A stretch of DNA of 64,000 nt from DAOUBF01 sp034432795 (GCA_034432795.1 DAOUBF010000005.1:33358-97357); one strand, 5' to 3'; counted from the first letter of the stretch, positions 32,750-42,216 are shown. Numbers and translations: made by a program. The notes: generated from the letters alone by a model not told the origin.

Positions 32750-32875
32750 TTCCTGGAGCGAGCCCCCCCGTCAAGGGGGAGGGGAGTTGCCCCCTCCCCC
32801 CATTGTGGGGGAGGGCTGGGGTGGGGGGTAACCCATCGGGCCGTTTGCCCCGAATCTGAGATGCACCCGTACTGG
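32750..32875. repeat. Family A hairpins plus one MITE-like end
   Basis: GCCCCCCCGTCAAGGGGGAG and CCCCTCCCCCCATTGTGGGG are followed by GTTTGCCCCGAATCTGAGAT then GCACCC. The last is the right end of the TIR family; the left end is missing next to the sigma-fusion stop codon. Confidence 0.7.
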
Positions 32876-33019
32876 GTTGGGCTTTTGCCCCCTTATCCCC
32901 TCATGGCTATAATTGCTTTATAGCGTTCAACTCTCGGTCAGCAACACCTGCACAATAGACTATCGTCCATCGCTTACATAAGGAGAGAATAAGGAAAGAA
33001 TGAGGAAAGGAGAACAGCC

Positions 33020-34579
33020 ATGACCTTCAAAATCACCTATGCCACCCTGTCGGCTCAATCGGATGAACTCCATCGGGCCTTTGATGTCGCTCTAGGGCGC
33101 GTGCGCGAGGAATTGGGGGAGGCCCATCCCATGCTCATCAACGGCGAGCCGCGCTGGGCCGAGGAGACTTTCCCCAAGGTCAGCCCGATCAACACCGACT
33201 GGCTGCTGGGCACGTTCCAGAAAGGCAGCCGCCAGGATGCGAAGGACGCCATCGCCGCCGCCCGCGCTGCCTTCCCCGCCTGGGGGCGTACTCCCTGGCA
33301 GGAGCGCGTGGCTCTGTTGCGCCGCGCCGCCGACCTGATCAGCGAGCGCCGCTATGAACTGGCCGCGCTGATGAGCCTGGAGGTGGGCAAGAACCGCCTG
33401 GAGTCGTTGGGCGATGTGGAGGAGACTGCCGACCTGATCCGCTACTATTGCCAGCAGATGGAAGAGAACAACGGCTTCAGCCGCCCTATGGGTGCGCTCT
33501 CGCCCAACGAGAAGACCCGCGATGTGCTCAAGCCTTACGGCGTCTGGGTGGTGATCTCGCCGTTCAACTTCCCCTTCGCCCTGGCCGGAGGGCCGGCAGG
33601 CGCTGCCCTCGTCGCCGGTAACACGGTGGTGTTCAAGCCCGCCAGCGACACGCCCTACACTGGCCTGAAGCTGGCCCAGGTCTTCCTGGACGCGGGCCTG
33701 CCTAAAGGCGTATTCAACTTCGTCACCGGCCCTGGCGGCACGGTCGGTGATGAACTCGTTAACAGCCCGGATGTGGACGGGATCACCTTCACCGGCTCGT
33801 ATGAGGTGGGCTTTAACCTATACAAGAGCTTCAGCCTCCGCTATCCGCGCCCCTGCATTGCGGAGATGGGCGGCAAGAACGCCACAATTGTCAGCCGCCA
33901 CGCCGACCTGGAGGAGGCCGCCGAAGGCGTGATGCGTTCGGCCTTCGGCCTGCAAGGCCAGAAGTGCAGCGCCACCTCCCGCGTCTATATTGAGCGCCCG
34001 GTCAAGGAGCAATTCACCGAACTCCTGTTGGAGAAGACCCGCAAGATCGTCATCGGCGACCCCACCCAGCGCGACGTCTTCCTTGGCCCGGTGATCAACA
34101 AGAAGGCCTACACCGACTATCAGCGATACGTGGAGATCGCCCGGCGCGACGGTCAAATCCTGCATGGCGGCACGGTCCTGACCGAGGGCGATCTGGCCAA
34201 GGGCTATTTCTGCGCCCCGACGATTGTGGACAACCTGCCCAAGGACCATCGCTTCTTCTACGATGAGTTGTTCCTGCCCATTGTCTGCCTGGCGACGGTG
34301 GACTCGTTGGAGGAGGCGATGGAGCGCGCCAACGATTCGCTCTACGGCCTGACCGCTGGCTTCTACAGCGAAGACCCGAACGAGATTCAGTGGTTCTTTG
34401 ACAACATCCAGGCGGGTGTGGTCTATGTCAACCGCCGGGCGGGGGCGACCACCGGCGCCTGGCCGGGTGTGCAGCCCTTCGGCGGCTGGAAGGGGTCCGG
34501 CTCCACCGGCAAGAACGGCGGCGGGCCGTACTACCTGCAGCAGTACATGCACGAGCAAAGCCAGACAATCATTGAATAG
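33020..34579 (+). CDS. Aldehyde dehydrogenase (glutamate/aminoadipate semialdehyde dehydrogenase type)
   Basis: NAD(P)-dependent ALDH of 519 residues, closest in appearance to 1-pyrroline-5-carboxylate dehydrogenases (PruA/RocA). Motifs: VISPFNFPFALAGG, GNTVVFKPASDTP, the Glu in CIAEMGGKN, and the catalytic Cys in GLQGQKCSATSR. The C-terminal RAGATTGAWPGVQPFGGWKGSG fits that subgroup. The ATG at 33020 follows AAGGAGA. The lysine 6-dehydrogenase-like gene 59 bases downstream makes 2-aminoadipate 6-semialdehyde (or its cyclic imine) the probable substrate. Proline or arginine catabolism (glutamate semialdehyde) is the alternative. Confidence 0.9.
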   Translation: MTFKITYATLSAQSDELHRAFDVALGRVREELGEAHPMLINGEPRWAEETFPKVSPINTDWLLGTFQKGSRQDAKDAIAAARAAFPAWGRTPWQERVALLRRAADLISERRYELAALMSLEVGKNRLESLGDVEETADLIRYYCQQMEENNGFSRPMGALSPNEKTRDVLKPYGVWVVISPFNFPFALAGGPAGAALVAGNTVVFKPASDTPYTGLKLAQVFLDAGLPKGVFNFVTGPGGTVGDELVNSPDVDGITFTGSYEVGFNLYKSFSLRYPRPCIAEMGGKNATIVSRHADLEEAAEGVMRSAFGLQGQKCSATSRVYIERPVKEQFTELLLEKTRKIVIGDPTQRDVFLGPVINKKAYTDYQRYVEIARRDGQILHGGTVLTEGDLAKGYFCAPTIVDNLPKDHRFFYDELFLPIVCLATVDSLEEAMERANDSLYGLTAGFYSEDPNEIQWFFDNIQAGVVYVNRRAGATTGAWPGVQPFGGWKGSGSTGKNGGGPYYLQQYMHEQSQTIIE

Positions 34580-34638
34580 ACGACGGACGACAGACCGTTG
34601 ACTTCGTCCTTAAAGCAGCCTAGCCGTTGAGGACCTGA

Positions 34639-35808
34639 ATGACCTATCGCTACGCCGTGTTAGGTGCGGGCCGCCAGGGGACCGCTTCCGCCTACGATCT
34701 GGCCCGCTTTGGGGAGGCGGAGGAGGTGATCCTGGCGGACCTGCACTTCCGGGCTGCGGAACGGGCCGCCGAGCGCGTCAATCGCCTGAGCGGCAGGCAC
34801 GTGGCCCGGCCTATGCGCCTGGATGTGACCCACCATGCTACCGTAGTAGGCCTGATGCGCGGGCGCGATGCCGTCATCAGTGCCGTACCCTATACCTTTA
34901 ACCTGGGCCTGGCCAAAGCGGCGGTGGAGGCGGGGGTGAACTTCTGCGACCTGGGCGGGAACACCGAGATCGTCCGGCGCGAGCTGGACCTGCATCCCCA
35001 GGCCGAGCGCGCCGGTATCTCGTTGATCCCCGATTGCGGTATGGGGCCGGGGATGGGGAACACACTGGCGGTGTATGCTATGCGCCGCCTGGACCGCCCT
35101 CGCCACGTGACGATCTACGATGGTGGCCTGCCGCAGCACCCCAAACCGCCCTGGAATTACCAGCTTACCTTCAATATTGAAGGGCTGACCAACGAGTACA
35201 CCGGCACGACGGTGTTCCTGCGCGGCGGCAAGCTGGTGGAGGTGCCCGCGCTGGCCGACCCGGAGGAGGTGGAGTTCCCCCCGCCCCTGGGCCGCCTGGA
35301 GGCGCGCGTCACCACTGGCGGCGTCTCCACCGCCCCCTGGACGTTCTACGGCCAGTTGGAGACCTACGAACTGAAGACCGTGCGCTACCCCGGCCATTGG
35401 GCGCAGATCCAGGCCTTCGCCGACCTGGGGCTGTTGGACCTGAAGCCCATTCGTGTCGGCGACCAGGAAGTTGTGCCGCGCCAGGTGTTTCATGCCCTGT
35501 TTGAGCCGCAGGTCAGCGCCCCCGAGGTGCGCGACATCGGCGTGATCCGGGTCTGGGTGCGGGGGGAGAAAGACGGCGCCCCGGCGGAGATCACCGTGGA
35601 GGTGATAGATGTCTACGACGAGGCCACCGGCTTCACGGCGATGGAGCGGTTGACCGGCTGGCACGCTTCTATCGTGGCCCACCTGATGGCGCGGGGCGAT
35701 ACGCCCAAAGGCGCCGTCCCCCTGGAAGTGGCCGTGCCGGGCGATGTGTTCGTGGCCGAGGCCCGCAGGCGGGGGTTTAACATCACCGAGCGGATATGCG
35801 TTGGATAG
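34639..35808 (+). CDS. Saccharopine dehydrogenase-family protein, lysine 6-dehydrogenase-like
   Basis: An NAD-dependent dehydrogenase of 389 residues with an N-terminal Rossmann motif (YAVLGAGRQGTASAYDL). It has the saccharopine-dehydrogenase C-terminal fold (IPDCGMGPGMGNTLAVYAM, GGLPQHPKPPWNYQLTFNIEGL, TVRYPGHWAQI). This pattern resembles L-lysine 6-dehydrogenase, which oxidatively deaminates lysine at the epsilon amino group. Pairing with the ALDH upstream would give lysine to 2-aminoadipate in two steps. GAGG lies about ten bases before the ATG at 34639. Carboxynorspermidine synthase-like enzymes are related and are the alternative. It overlaps the start of the next gene. Confidence 0.8.
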   Translation: MTYRYAVLGAGRQGTASAYDLARFGEAEEVILADLHFRAAERAAERVNRLSGRHVARPMRLDVTHHATVVGLMRGRDAVISAVPYTFNLGLAKAAVEAGVNFCDLGGNTEIVRRELDLHPQAERAGISLIPDCGMGPGMGNTLAVYAMRRLDRPRHVTIYDGGLPQHPKPPWNYQLTFNIEGLTNEYTGTTVFLRGGKLVEVPALADPEEVEFPPPLGRLEARVTTGGVSTAPWTFYGQLETYELKTVRYPGHWAQIQAFADLGLLDLKPIRVGDQEVVPRQVFHALFEPQVSAPEVRDIGVIRVWVRGEKDGAPAEITVEVIDVYDEATGFTAMERLTGWHASIVAHLMARGDTPKGAVPLEVAVPGDVFVAEARRRGFNITERICVG

Positions 35809-38159
35809 CTGAGATGGGCCAGTCTAAACCCTCCTCTGTCAACCGAATTGCCTTCATCGGCACCTACCTTCCCCGCCAATGCGGGATCGGGACATTTACG
35901 ACGGACCTGGCGGAGGCGATTGCTGCCAGCACCCCCGAGGTGACCTGTATCGCCGTGCCCATCAATGACACGGAGGCGGGCTACGCCTACCCCCCGCGCG
36001 TGCGCTTTGAGATCGCCGAAGATGACATCACCTCCTATCGCCGCGCCGCCGATTTCCTGAACATCAACAGTATAGATGTGGTCTGCCTGCAACATGAGTA
36101 CGGCATCTTCGGCGGCCCGGCCGGCAGCCACATCCTGGCGCTGCTGCGCGAGCTGCGTATGCCCATCGTCAGCGCGCTACACACCATTCTACGTGAGCCT
36201 GACCCACTCCAGCGCAAGGTCTTGACCGAGATCGCCGAGCTTTCGGACCGGCTGGTGGTGATGAGCCAGCGCGGAGAGACCTTCCTCAGAGACATCTACC
36301 ATGTACCGGCGGAGAAGATTGACCTGATTCCGCATGGCATCCCGGATGTGCCCTTTGTGGACCCGAACTTTTACAAGGATAAGTTCGGTGTGGAGGGCCA
36401 GTTCGTCTTGCTCACCTTCGGCCTGCTCTCGCGCAACAAGGGGATTGAATATGTGATCGCCGCCCTGCCCACAATCCTGAAGCATATCCCTAACGTGGTC
36501 TATATCGTCCTGGGGGCCACGCACCCCAATGTGAAGCGACATGAGGGCGAGTCGTACCGGCTCTCGTTGCAGCGACAGGCACGGGAACTGGGGGTGGAGA
36601 GGAACGTCCTCTTTTACAACCGTTTTGTCAGCCTGGAGGAGTTGGTGGAATTCATCGGCGCTGCCGACATCTACATCACTCCCTATCTGAACCCGGCGCA
36701 GATTGTTTCCGGCACGCTGGCTTACACGGTCGGTGCAGGCAAGGCAGTGATCTCCACCCCCTACTGGTATGCGGAGGAGCTTCTGGCCGATGGGCGTGGC
36801 CTGCTTGTGCCCTTCCGGGATTCACAGGCTATCGCCGAGCAGGTGCTGTATCTGCTGAACAACGAGGCCGAGCGGCACGCCATGCGCAAGCGGGCCTACC
36901 TGTACGGGCGGGAGATGGTCTGGCCGAAGGTGGCCGCACGCTATATGGAGAGCTTTGAACGCGCCCGCCAGGCGCGGGCCCGCTCCCCCCGCGCCGTGTT
37001 CGTGGCCCGCACCCTGGACACGCGCCCGGCGGAGTTGCCCCTCCTCAATCTGGACCACGTGCGCTTGATGACCGACAACACCGGCATGCTCCAGCACGCG
37101 CTCTTCACCGTCCCGAACTACAGTGAGGGCTATACCACCGATGATAACGCTCGCGCCCTGATCCTGACCGTCCTTTTGCAGGAGATCGGCGAGAGGGTGG
37201 CCGCCCCTGTGCAGGGCCTGGCGGCGCGTTATCTGGCCTTCCTCTGGCACGCTTTCAACCCAGAGACAGGACGCTTCCGCAATTTCCTGTCCTATGATCG
37301 GCGTTGGCTGGAGGAGGCCGGTTCAGAGGACTGCCATGGGCGGGCGTTGTGGGCTTTGGGGTGCGTGCTGGGGCGCTCCAACCATGAGGGGCTGCGCGGT
37401 GCGGCGGGCCGTTTATTCCAACAGGCGCTCCCCGCGGCACTCTCATTTGAGCACCCGCGCCCCTGGGCCTTTACCCTGCTGGGCATTAGTGAGTACCTGC
37501 GGCGCTTCTCTGGGGATTCCTTCGCCCAGAAAGTGCGCCAGGAACTGGCCGAACGGCTGATGGCTCTTTACGAGAGGCATAGCTCAGCGGACTGGCCCTG
37601 GTTCGGTGAGGCCCTCACCTATGTCAATGCTCTGCTGCCCCATGCGCTGCTCCTGTGCGGCCCGGCGATGGGACGCCAGGAGATGACGGAAGTGGGGCTG
37701 AGGGCACTGGAGTGGCTGGCCCAGCTCCAGCGCTCGGAGGACGGCCATTTTGTCCCTATTGGCTCCAACGGCTTCTACCCGCGCGGCGGCGAACGTGCCC
37801 GCTTTGACCAGCAGCCTATTGAGGCCCACGCGATGGTGGCGGCCTGTCTGGAAGCGCACCGCGTGACCGGCGAGCGTCGTTGGTACGATGAGGCCCGCCG
37901 GGCCTTTGAGTGGTTCCTGGGCCGCAATGACCTGCGCCTGCCGCTCTATGACGAAGCCACAGGCGGCTGCCGCGATGGCCTGCATCCCGACCGGGTCAAC
38001 GAGAATGAGGGGGCGGAGTCCACCCTGGCCTTCTGGCTCTCCCTAGTGGAGTTGCGCCTGTGGGAGAACGTGGTGAGCAGCCGCCCGGAAGTGGTGTCCG
38101 TTGAGGCTGCCGGGAGGCGTGAGCCTGTGCTGGAGCGCTATCCACAGCGCTCAGGCTGA
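35796..38159 (+). CDS. GT4 glycosyltransferase fused to an alpha-helical toroid domain
   Basis: A two-domain cytoplasmic protein of up to 787 residues. Residues ~15-400 form a GT-B glycosyltransferase of family 4: RIAFIGTYLPRQCGIGTFT at the start, FGLLSRNKGIEYVIAALP, and the donor-site region GAGKAVISTPYWYAEELLADGRG. Residues ~420-775 resemble an (alpha/alpha) toroid of glycosidase type (YSEGYTTDDNARALI, DWPWFGEALTYVNALLPHAL, RFDQQPIEAHAMV). The start at 35796 lies within the end of the previous gene; the ATG at 35814 is an alternative. The locus with a second GT4, a GH5-like and a GH130 enzyme suggests manno-oligosaccharide synthesis or turnover. The acceptor is unknown. Confidence 0.85.
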   Translation: MRWIAEMGQSKPSSVNRIAFIGTYLPRQCGIGTFTTDLAEAIAASTPEVTCIAVPINDTEAGYAYPPRVRFEIAEDDITSYRRAADFLNINSIDVVCLQHEYGIFGGPAGSHILALLRELRMPIVSALHTILREPDPLQRKVLTEIAELSDRLVVMSQRGETFLRDIYHVPAEKIDLIPHGIPDVPFVDPNFYKDKFGVEGQFVLLTFGLLSRNKGIEYVIAALPTILKHIPNVVYIVLGATHPNVKRHEGESYRLSLQRQARELGVERNVLFYNRFVSLEELVEFIGAADIYITPYLNPAQIVSGTLAYTVGAGKAVISTPYWYAEELLADGRGLLVPFRDSQAIAEQVLYLLNNEAERHAMRKRAYLYGREMVWPKVAARYMESFERARQARARSPRAVFVARTLDTRPAELPLLNLDHVRLMTDNTGMLQHALFTVPNYSEGYTTDDNARALILTVLLQEIGERVAAPVQGLAARYLAFLWHAFNPETGRFRNFLSYDRRWLEEAGSEDCHGRALWALGCVLGRSNHEGLRGAAGRLFQQALPAALSFEHPRPWAFTLLGISEYLRRFSGDSFAQKVRQELAERLMALYERHSSADWPWFGEALTYVNALLPHALLLCGPAMGRQEMTEVGLRALEWLAQLQRSEDGHFVPIGSNGFYPRGGERARFDQQPIEAHAMVAACLEAHRVTGERRWYDEARRAFEWFLGRNDLRLPLYDEATGGCRDGLHPDRVNENEGAESTLAFWLSLVELRLWENVVSSRPEVVSVEAAGRREPVLERYPQRSG

Positions 38160-38226
38160 AACCGCGCTATCCCGACCGGCCCCGCGACCTGGGGCCTTCC
38201 AGGGGCCGGCGATATTGCGTGCATCC

Positions 38227-39270
38227 ATGCAGCGGTCTACGCCTTACCATATAGCCATGCTGGCACCCATCTCCTGGCGTGTCCCGCCCCGGCATTACGG
38301 CCCCTGGGAGCGGGTGGTTAGCCTGTTGACCGAGGGGCTGGTGGAGCGCGGGTTGGAGGTTACCCTCTTTGCCACCGCCGACTCGCTTACGCGGGCCCGC
38401 TTGGTGGCCGTCTGCCCACGTCCATATTCGGAGGACCCCACCCTGGACCCTAAAGTGTGGGAGTGCCTGCATATCGCCGCCGCCTTTGAGCGGGCCGCAG
38501 AGTTTGACCTGATCCATAACCATTTTGACTTCCTGCCCCTCACATATAGTGGCCTGGTCCAGACGCCGGTGGTGACCACGATCCATGGCTTCTCCTCGGA
38601 GCGCATCCTGCCGGTCTACCAGAAGTACAATAAGCGCACCTACTATGTAGCCATCAGCAACGCCGACCGCCACCCCAGCCTGGACTATATCGCCACCGTG
38701 TATCATGGCATCGCCCTGGAGGAGTTCACACTGCGCACCGATCCTGGCGACTACCTGCTATTCTTTGGCCGTATTCACCCCGACAAGGGGACGGCAGAGG
38801 CCATTGAGGTCGCCCGCCGTTCGGGCCACCGCCTGATCATCGCCGGCATCATCCATGACCGGGCCTACTTTGACCGCGAGGTGGCCCCCTACCTGGATGG
38901 GGAACGGATTCGCTATGTGGGTTCAGTCGGCCCGGCGGAGCGCGACAGATTGCTGGGCGGCGCCTATGCTTTGCTGCATCTGATCAACTTCAAAGAGCCG
39001 TTCGGCTTAAGTCCGGTGGAGGCCATGGCCTGCGGCACGCCCGTGATCGCCCGGCCACTTGGCGCTATACCAGAGATCATCCGGCATGGCGAGACCGGCT
39101 TCCTGGTGGGTAGCGTGGACGAAGCGGTCACCGCACTGAGTCAGGTCCGCCACCTGGACCGGGCACGCATCCGTCAGCACGTCGCCACCCACTTCAACCG
39201 TGATCGCATGGTGGAAGACTACCTGCACGTGTATCAGGAGGTGCTCAGGAGACGAGGAATAGAAAGGTGA
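38227..39270 (+). CDS. GT4-family glycosyltransferase
   Basis: A retaining GT-B glycosyltransferase of 347 residues. Visible features: the N-terminal glycine-rich acceptor loop HYGPWERVVSLLTEGLV, FDLIHNHFDFLPL, the nucleotide-sugar domain start LLFFGRIHPDKGTAEAIEVA, and the donor site FKEPFGLSPVEAMACGTPVIA (ExxxxxxxE pattern). It resembles family members using GDP- or UDP-sugars; the donor is not determined. The ATG at 38227 is chosen as the nearest start before the conserved YHIAMLAPISWRVPP. The stop is 6 bases before the GH5-like gene, which indicates an operon. Confidence 0.88.
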   Translation: MQRSTPYHIAMLAPISWRVPPRHYGPWERVVSLLTEGLVERGLEVTLFATADSLTRARLVAVCPRPYSEDPTLDPKVWECLHIAAAFERAAEFDLIHNHFDFLPLTYSGLVQTPVVTTIHGFSSERILPVYQKYNKRTYYVAISNADRHPSLDYIATVYHGIALEEFTLRTDPGDYLLFFGRIHPDKGTAEAIEVARRSGHRLIIAGIIHDRAYFDREVAPYLDGERIRYVGSVGPAERDRLLGGAYALLHLINFKEPFGLSPVEAMACGTPVIARPLGAIPEIIRHGETGFLVGSVDEAVTALSQVRHLDRARIRQHVATHFNRDRMVEDYLHVYQEVLRRRGIER

Positions 39271-39276
39271 GGGAGG

Positions 39277-40479
39277 ATGACAGCCGTTTTCCATCTCGGC
39301 GTCAATTACTGGCCGAGCAGCAGTGCGATGGCCTGGTGGCAGCGCTTTGATGCGGCGGAGGTGGAGCGCGACTTTGCCCGCATACGTAGCGCCGGTTGTG
39401 ATAGCGTGCGCATCTTCCTCCTATGGGAGGATTTCCAGCCCGCACCGGACCAGGTCGCGGAGGTGGCTCTCGCCCACCTGGGGGCGGTCGCCGATAGCGC
39501 AGCCCGGAGCGGGCTGACCCTCGTGCCCACACTATTTACCGGCCACATGAGTGGCGCGAATTGGGCCCCCGCATGGGCGCTGGGCCGGGGTGTGGCCCTC
39601 TCCCGCTTCCCTGTGGTGGTCCAAGGGAAGCTGACCCGCCGACCGCTCAGGAACTGGTACAGGGATAAGGCCATCCTGGAGGCGCAGGCGCTTCTCGCCC
39701 GGCAGGTTGCGGAGGTACTGCACGACCATCCGGCGTTGGGGTTCTGGGACCTGGGGAATGAGCCTTCCAACTGCCTCAGGCCGCCCACACGCCAGGCGGG
39801 GATCGCCTGGCTGGAGCGGATTGCGGCGGAGATCCGCGCCGTTGACCCCCATCACCCGATCACCCTGGGCCTGCACCAGGCCGACCTGGAACGGGATCAG
39901 CGGCTGGGGCCGGCCGAGGCCGCGCGTGTCTGCGACTTCCTGTGTATGCACGGCTACCCCATGTACACGGATTGGGCCGAAGGCCCGGCGGATGAATGGG
40001 TTCTACCCTTCCTGGGGCTGGTGACCCGCTGGTTGGGGGGGAAGGAGGTGTTCTTTGAAGAGTTCGGCGCGCCGACCATCGCGGCCGATAACGTTCAGGC
40101 CTGGGCACGTGCGCGCACCAGCGGTGTCCCTATTTTGAGTGAAGAGGAGGGGGCGCAGTTTACGCGACGTGCCCTGGAGGTTCTCCACCGCTTTGGCTTC
40201 ATGGGCGTGATGCTGTGGTGCTATGGCGACTATAGCCCAGCGCTTTGGGATAACCCGCCGTTCAATGTGGCGCCGCACGAGCCTTTCTTTGGCCTGTGGC
40301 GCAGTGATGGCTCGGCCAAGCCCGCCGTCGCCGAGATCGGGCGCTTCGCCGCGATGGAGAGGCGTCCCGCATATGAGGATTTCAGTTGGATAGATATAGA
40401 GAGGGAGACCTTTTACACACGCCCCAGAGACAACCTGCGCCGACTCTATCGCAGGTTCCGTGAGCATGTGAGGTGCTAG
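39277..40479 (+). CDS. GH5-like (beta-mannanase/cellulase clan) glycoside hydrolase
   Basis: A TIM-barrel hydrolase of 400 residues without a signal peptide, so cytoplasmic. The acid/base Glu is in FWDLGNEPSN, and the nucleophile Glu is in VFFEEFGAPT. Flanking blocks are HLGVNYWPSSSA, VRIFLLWEDFQP and the aromatic GVMLWCYGDYSP near the C-terminus. These features fit clan GH-A (GH5, GH2-like or GH113 mannanase groups). GGGAGG lies directly before the ATG at 39277. Next to GH130, a mannan-type substrate is likely but inferred. Confidence 0.85.
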   Translation: MTAVFHLGVNYWPSSSAMAWWQRFDAAEVERDFARIRSAGCDSVRIFLLWEDFQPAPDQVAEVALAHLGAVADSAARSGLTLVPTLFTGHMSGANWAPAWALGRGVALSRFPVVVQGKLTRRPLRNWYRDKAILEAQALLARQVAEVLHDHPALGFWDLGNEPSNCLRPPTRQAGIAWLERIAAEIRAVDPHHPITLGLHQADLERDQRLGPAEAARVCDFLCMHGYPMYTDWAEGPADEWVLPFLGLVTRWLGGKEVFFEEFGAPTIAADNVQAWARARTSGVPILSEEEGAQFTRRALEVLHRFGFMGVMLWCYGDYSPALWDNPPFNVAPHEPFFGLWRSDGSAKPAVAEIGRFAAMERRPAYEDFSWIDIERETFYTRPRDNLRRLYRRFREHVRC

Positions 40480-40504
40480 AAGCTGTTTCTCAACAGGGGG
40501 AGGA

Positions 40505-41512
40505 ATGACCAGACGCGAATCACTTTTTCAACGACATCCGCGTAATCCTATTCTGACGGCTGCGGACTGGCCTTATCCTGTGAACACGGTTTTCAACGCC
40601 GGGGCGACGAAGCTCCCGGACGGGACTACGCTGCTGTTGTGCCGCGTGGAGGACTATCGCGGCCATTCCCATTTGACCGCTGCCCGCTCCAAGAACGGTG
40701 TGGACGGTTGGGAGATAGACCCGCACCCCACCCTGATGCCTGATCCGGAAAATTACCCCGAAGAGGTGTGGGGGATTGAAGACCCCCGCATTACCTTTGT
40801 GCCTGAACTGAACAAATACGCCGTTGTGTATACCTCCTACTCGCGAGGTGGGCCGGGCGTCTCGCTGGCACTGACCGAGGATTTCCGTCATTTTGAGCGC
40901 TACGGCGTGATCATGCCGCCGGAGGACAAGGACGCGGCGCTCTTGCCGCGCCGTATTGATGGCTATTGGGCTTTGATCCACCGCCCGGTATCCCCCATCA
41001 GCGGCGCCCATATCTGGGTCTCCTACTCCCCTGACCTGCGCCACTGGGGGCGGCACCGGCTGGCGCTGGAGGCCCGGCGGGGCGCCTGGTGGGATGCGAA
41101 TAAGATCGGCCTGTCGCCGCCGCCGATTGAGACGGACGAGGGCTGGCTGGTCCTCTACCATGGGGTGCGCAAGACGGTTTCAGGCGCGATCTATCGCCTG
41201 GGGCTGGCCCTGTTTGAGCTGAACCGGCCGGAACGCTGCATCCTGCGCAGCGATTCCTGGGTGTTTGGGCCGGAAGCGGACTATGAGCGCTTCGGCGATG
41301 TGAACAACGTGGTCTTTCCCTGCGGGTACACCATCGGGGATGACGGCGATACGCTGAACCTGTACTATGGCGGCGCCGACACCTGTATCGCCCTGGCTAC
41401 AGCCAGCATCCGCGCGCTGCTCGCCTGGCTGCACCGCTACGGCAAGCCCGACGTCAGCGGCTTGGACAAGTGGCACGAGGCGGAGTTGCGCGGCGCAGGC
41501 CCGGCGGAGTAG
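40505..41512 (+). CDS. GH130 glycoside phosphorylase/hydrolase
   Basis: A five-bladed beta-propeller enzyme of 335 residues. GH130 members phosphorolyse beta-mannosides (for example beta-1,4- or beta-1,2-manno-oligosaccharides) to mannose 1-phosphate. Signatures: VFNAGATKLPDGTTLLLCRVED, WGIEDPRITFVPE with the catalytic Asp region, and KIGLSPPPIETDEGWLVLYHG. NVVFPCG and YYGGADTCIALA near the end are also typical. GGGAGG precedes the ATG at 40505. It is the last gene of the glycan locus. The exact linkage cannot be told from sequence. Confidence 0.93.
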   Translation: MTRRESLFQRHPRNPILTAADWPYPVNTVFNAGATKLPDGTTLLLCRVEDYRGHSHLTAARSKNGVDGWEIDPHPTLMPDPENYPEEVWGIEDPRITFVPELNKYAVVYTSYSRGGPGVSLALTEDFRHFERYGVIMPPEDKDAALLPRRIDGYWALIHRPVSPISGAHIWVSYSPDLRHWGRHRLALEARRGAWWDANKIGLSPPPIETDEGWLVLYHGVRKTVSGAIYRLGLALFELNRPERCILRSDSWVFGPEADYERFGDVNNVVFPCGYTIGDDGDTLNLYYGGADTCIALATASIRALLAWLHRYGKPDVSGLDKWHEAELRGAGPAE

Positions 41513-41569
41513 GGGCACGGTGCGCTATCCCCTTCCTGCACGCGATGAGGTTCACTTCTCAGGGGACGC

Positions 41570-42190
41570 TCAAGATGAGGGGGGGCCGGCATCCTCTCGC
41601 TCACCCGCCAACGCGCGGGCCTGGGCCAGTTCTGCGGGCGTATTGACGTTGATAAAGGAGAGATGTGCCGGGTCAAATCGGTCAATCTCCGCCTCGTCCA
41701 CGTAGCGCACCCGGACTTCTGGGAAGAAGGTGATGATCTTGCGCACACCGCTCTCTAAGCTACGGCGGATAGGCTCCAGGCAATTTTTGCTATATAGCGC
41801 GTGTAACGGCTCCGGCACCCCGCCCAAGCGGGGCACGACCACATCGTAGCCGGCGCGCAGGTGGATCAGATAGGCCAGGAGGTCGCGGTTGAGGAAGGGC
41901 ATATCGCAGGCGATCACCAGGGCATAGGGGCTGCGGGCTGCGTAGATTGCTGTGTAAATGCCCCCCAACGCCCCCTGCTCTGGGAAGACATCGCCGACGA
42001 GCGGCAGGCCCAGGTAGCGATATGCCTCCGGGCGATTGGTAACGATGAGGGTCTCGGTGCCCAGCCCCGCCACCCGTGCCAGGACCTCTTCTATCAGCGG
42101 GCGCCCCAGGATAGAGACGAAGGCCTTATCCCTGCCCATCCGCGACGACTTGCCGCCCGCCAGGACCGCGACCGAGACCGCTTCCGTCAT
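41570..42190 (-). CDS. mobA: Molybdenum cofactor guanylyltransferase
   Basis: Attaches GMP to Mo-molybdopterin to make the MGD cofactor needed by enzymes such as the reductase at 5142. The 206-residue protein has the nucleotidyltransferase motif LAGGKSSRMGRDKA, DVFPEQGALGGIYTA, the metal-binding ACDMPFL, and VVPRLGGVPEPLHALY. The ATG at 42190 is chosen; an in-frame ATG at 42214 is possible. A TATACT -10-like box just upstream suggests a short leader. It stands alone on the minus strand, convergent with the glycan locus. Confidence 0.92.
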   Translation of the reverse strand: MTEAVSVAVLAGGKSSRMGRDKAFVSILGRPLIEEVLARVAGLGTETLIVTNRPEAYRYLGLPLVGDVFPEQGALGGIYTAIYAARSPYALVIACDMPFLNRDLLAYLIHLRAGYDVVVPRLGGVPEPLHALYSKNCLEPIRRSLESGVRKIITFFPEVRVRYVDEAEIDRFDPAHLSFINVNTPAELAQARALAGEREDAGPPSS

Positions 42191-42216
42191 CTTCCACTGA
42201 CCCAAGTATAGCATCA

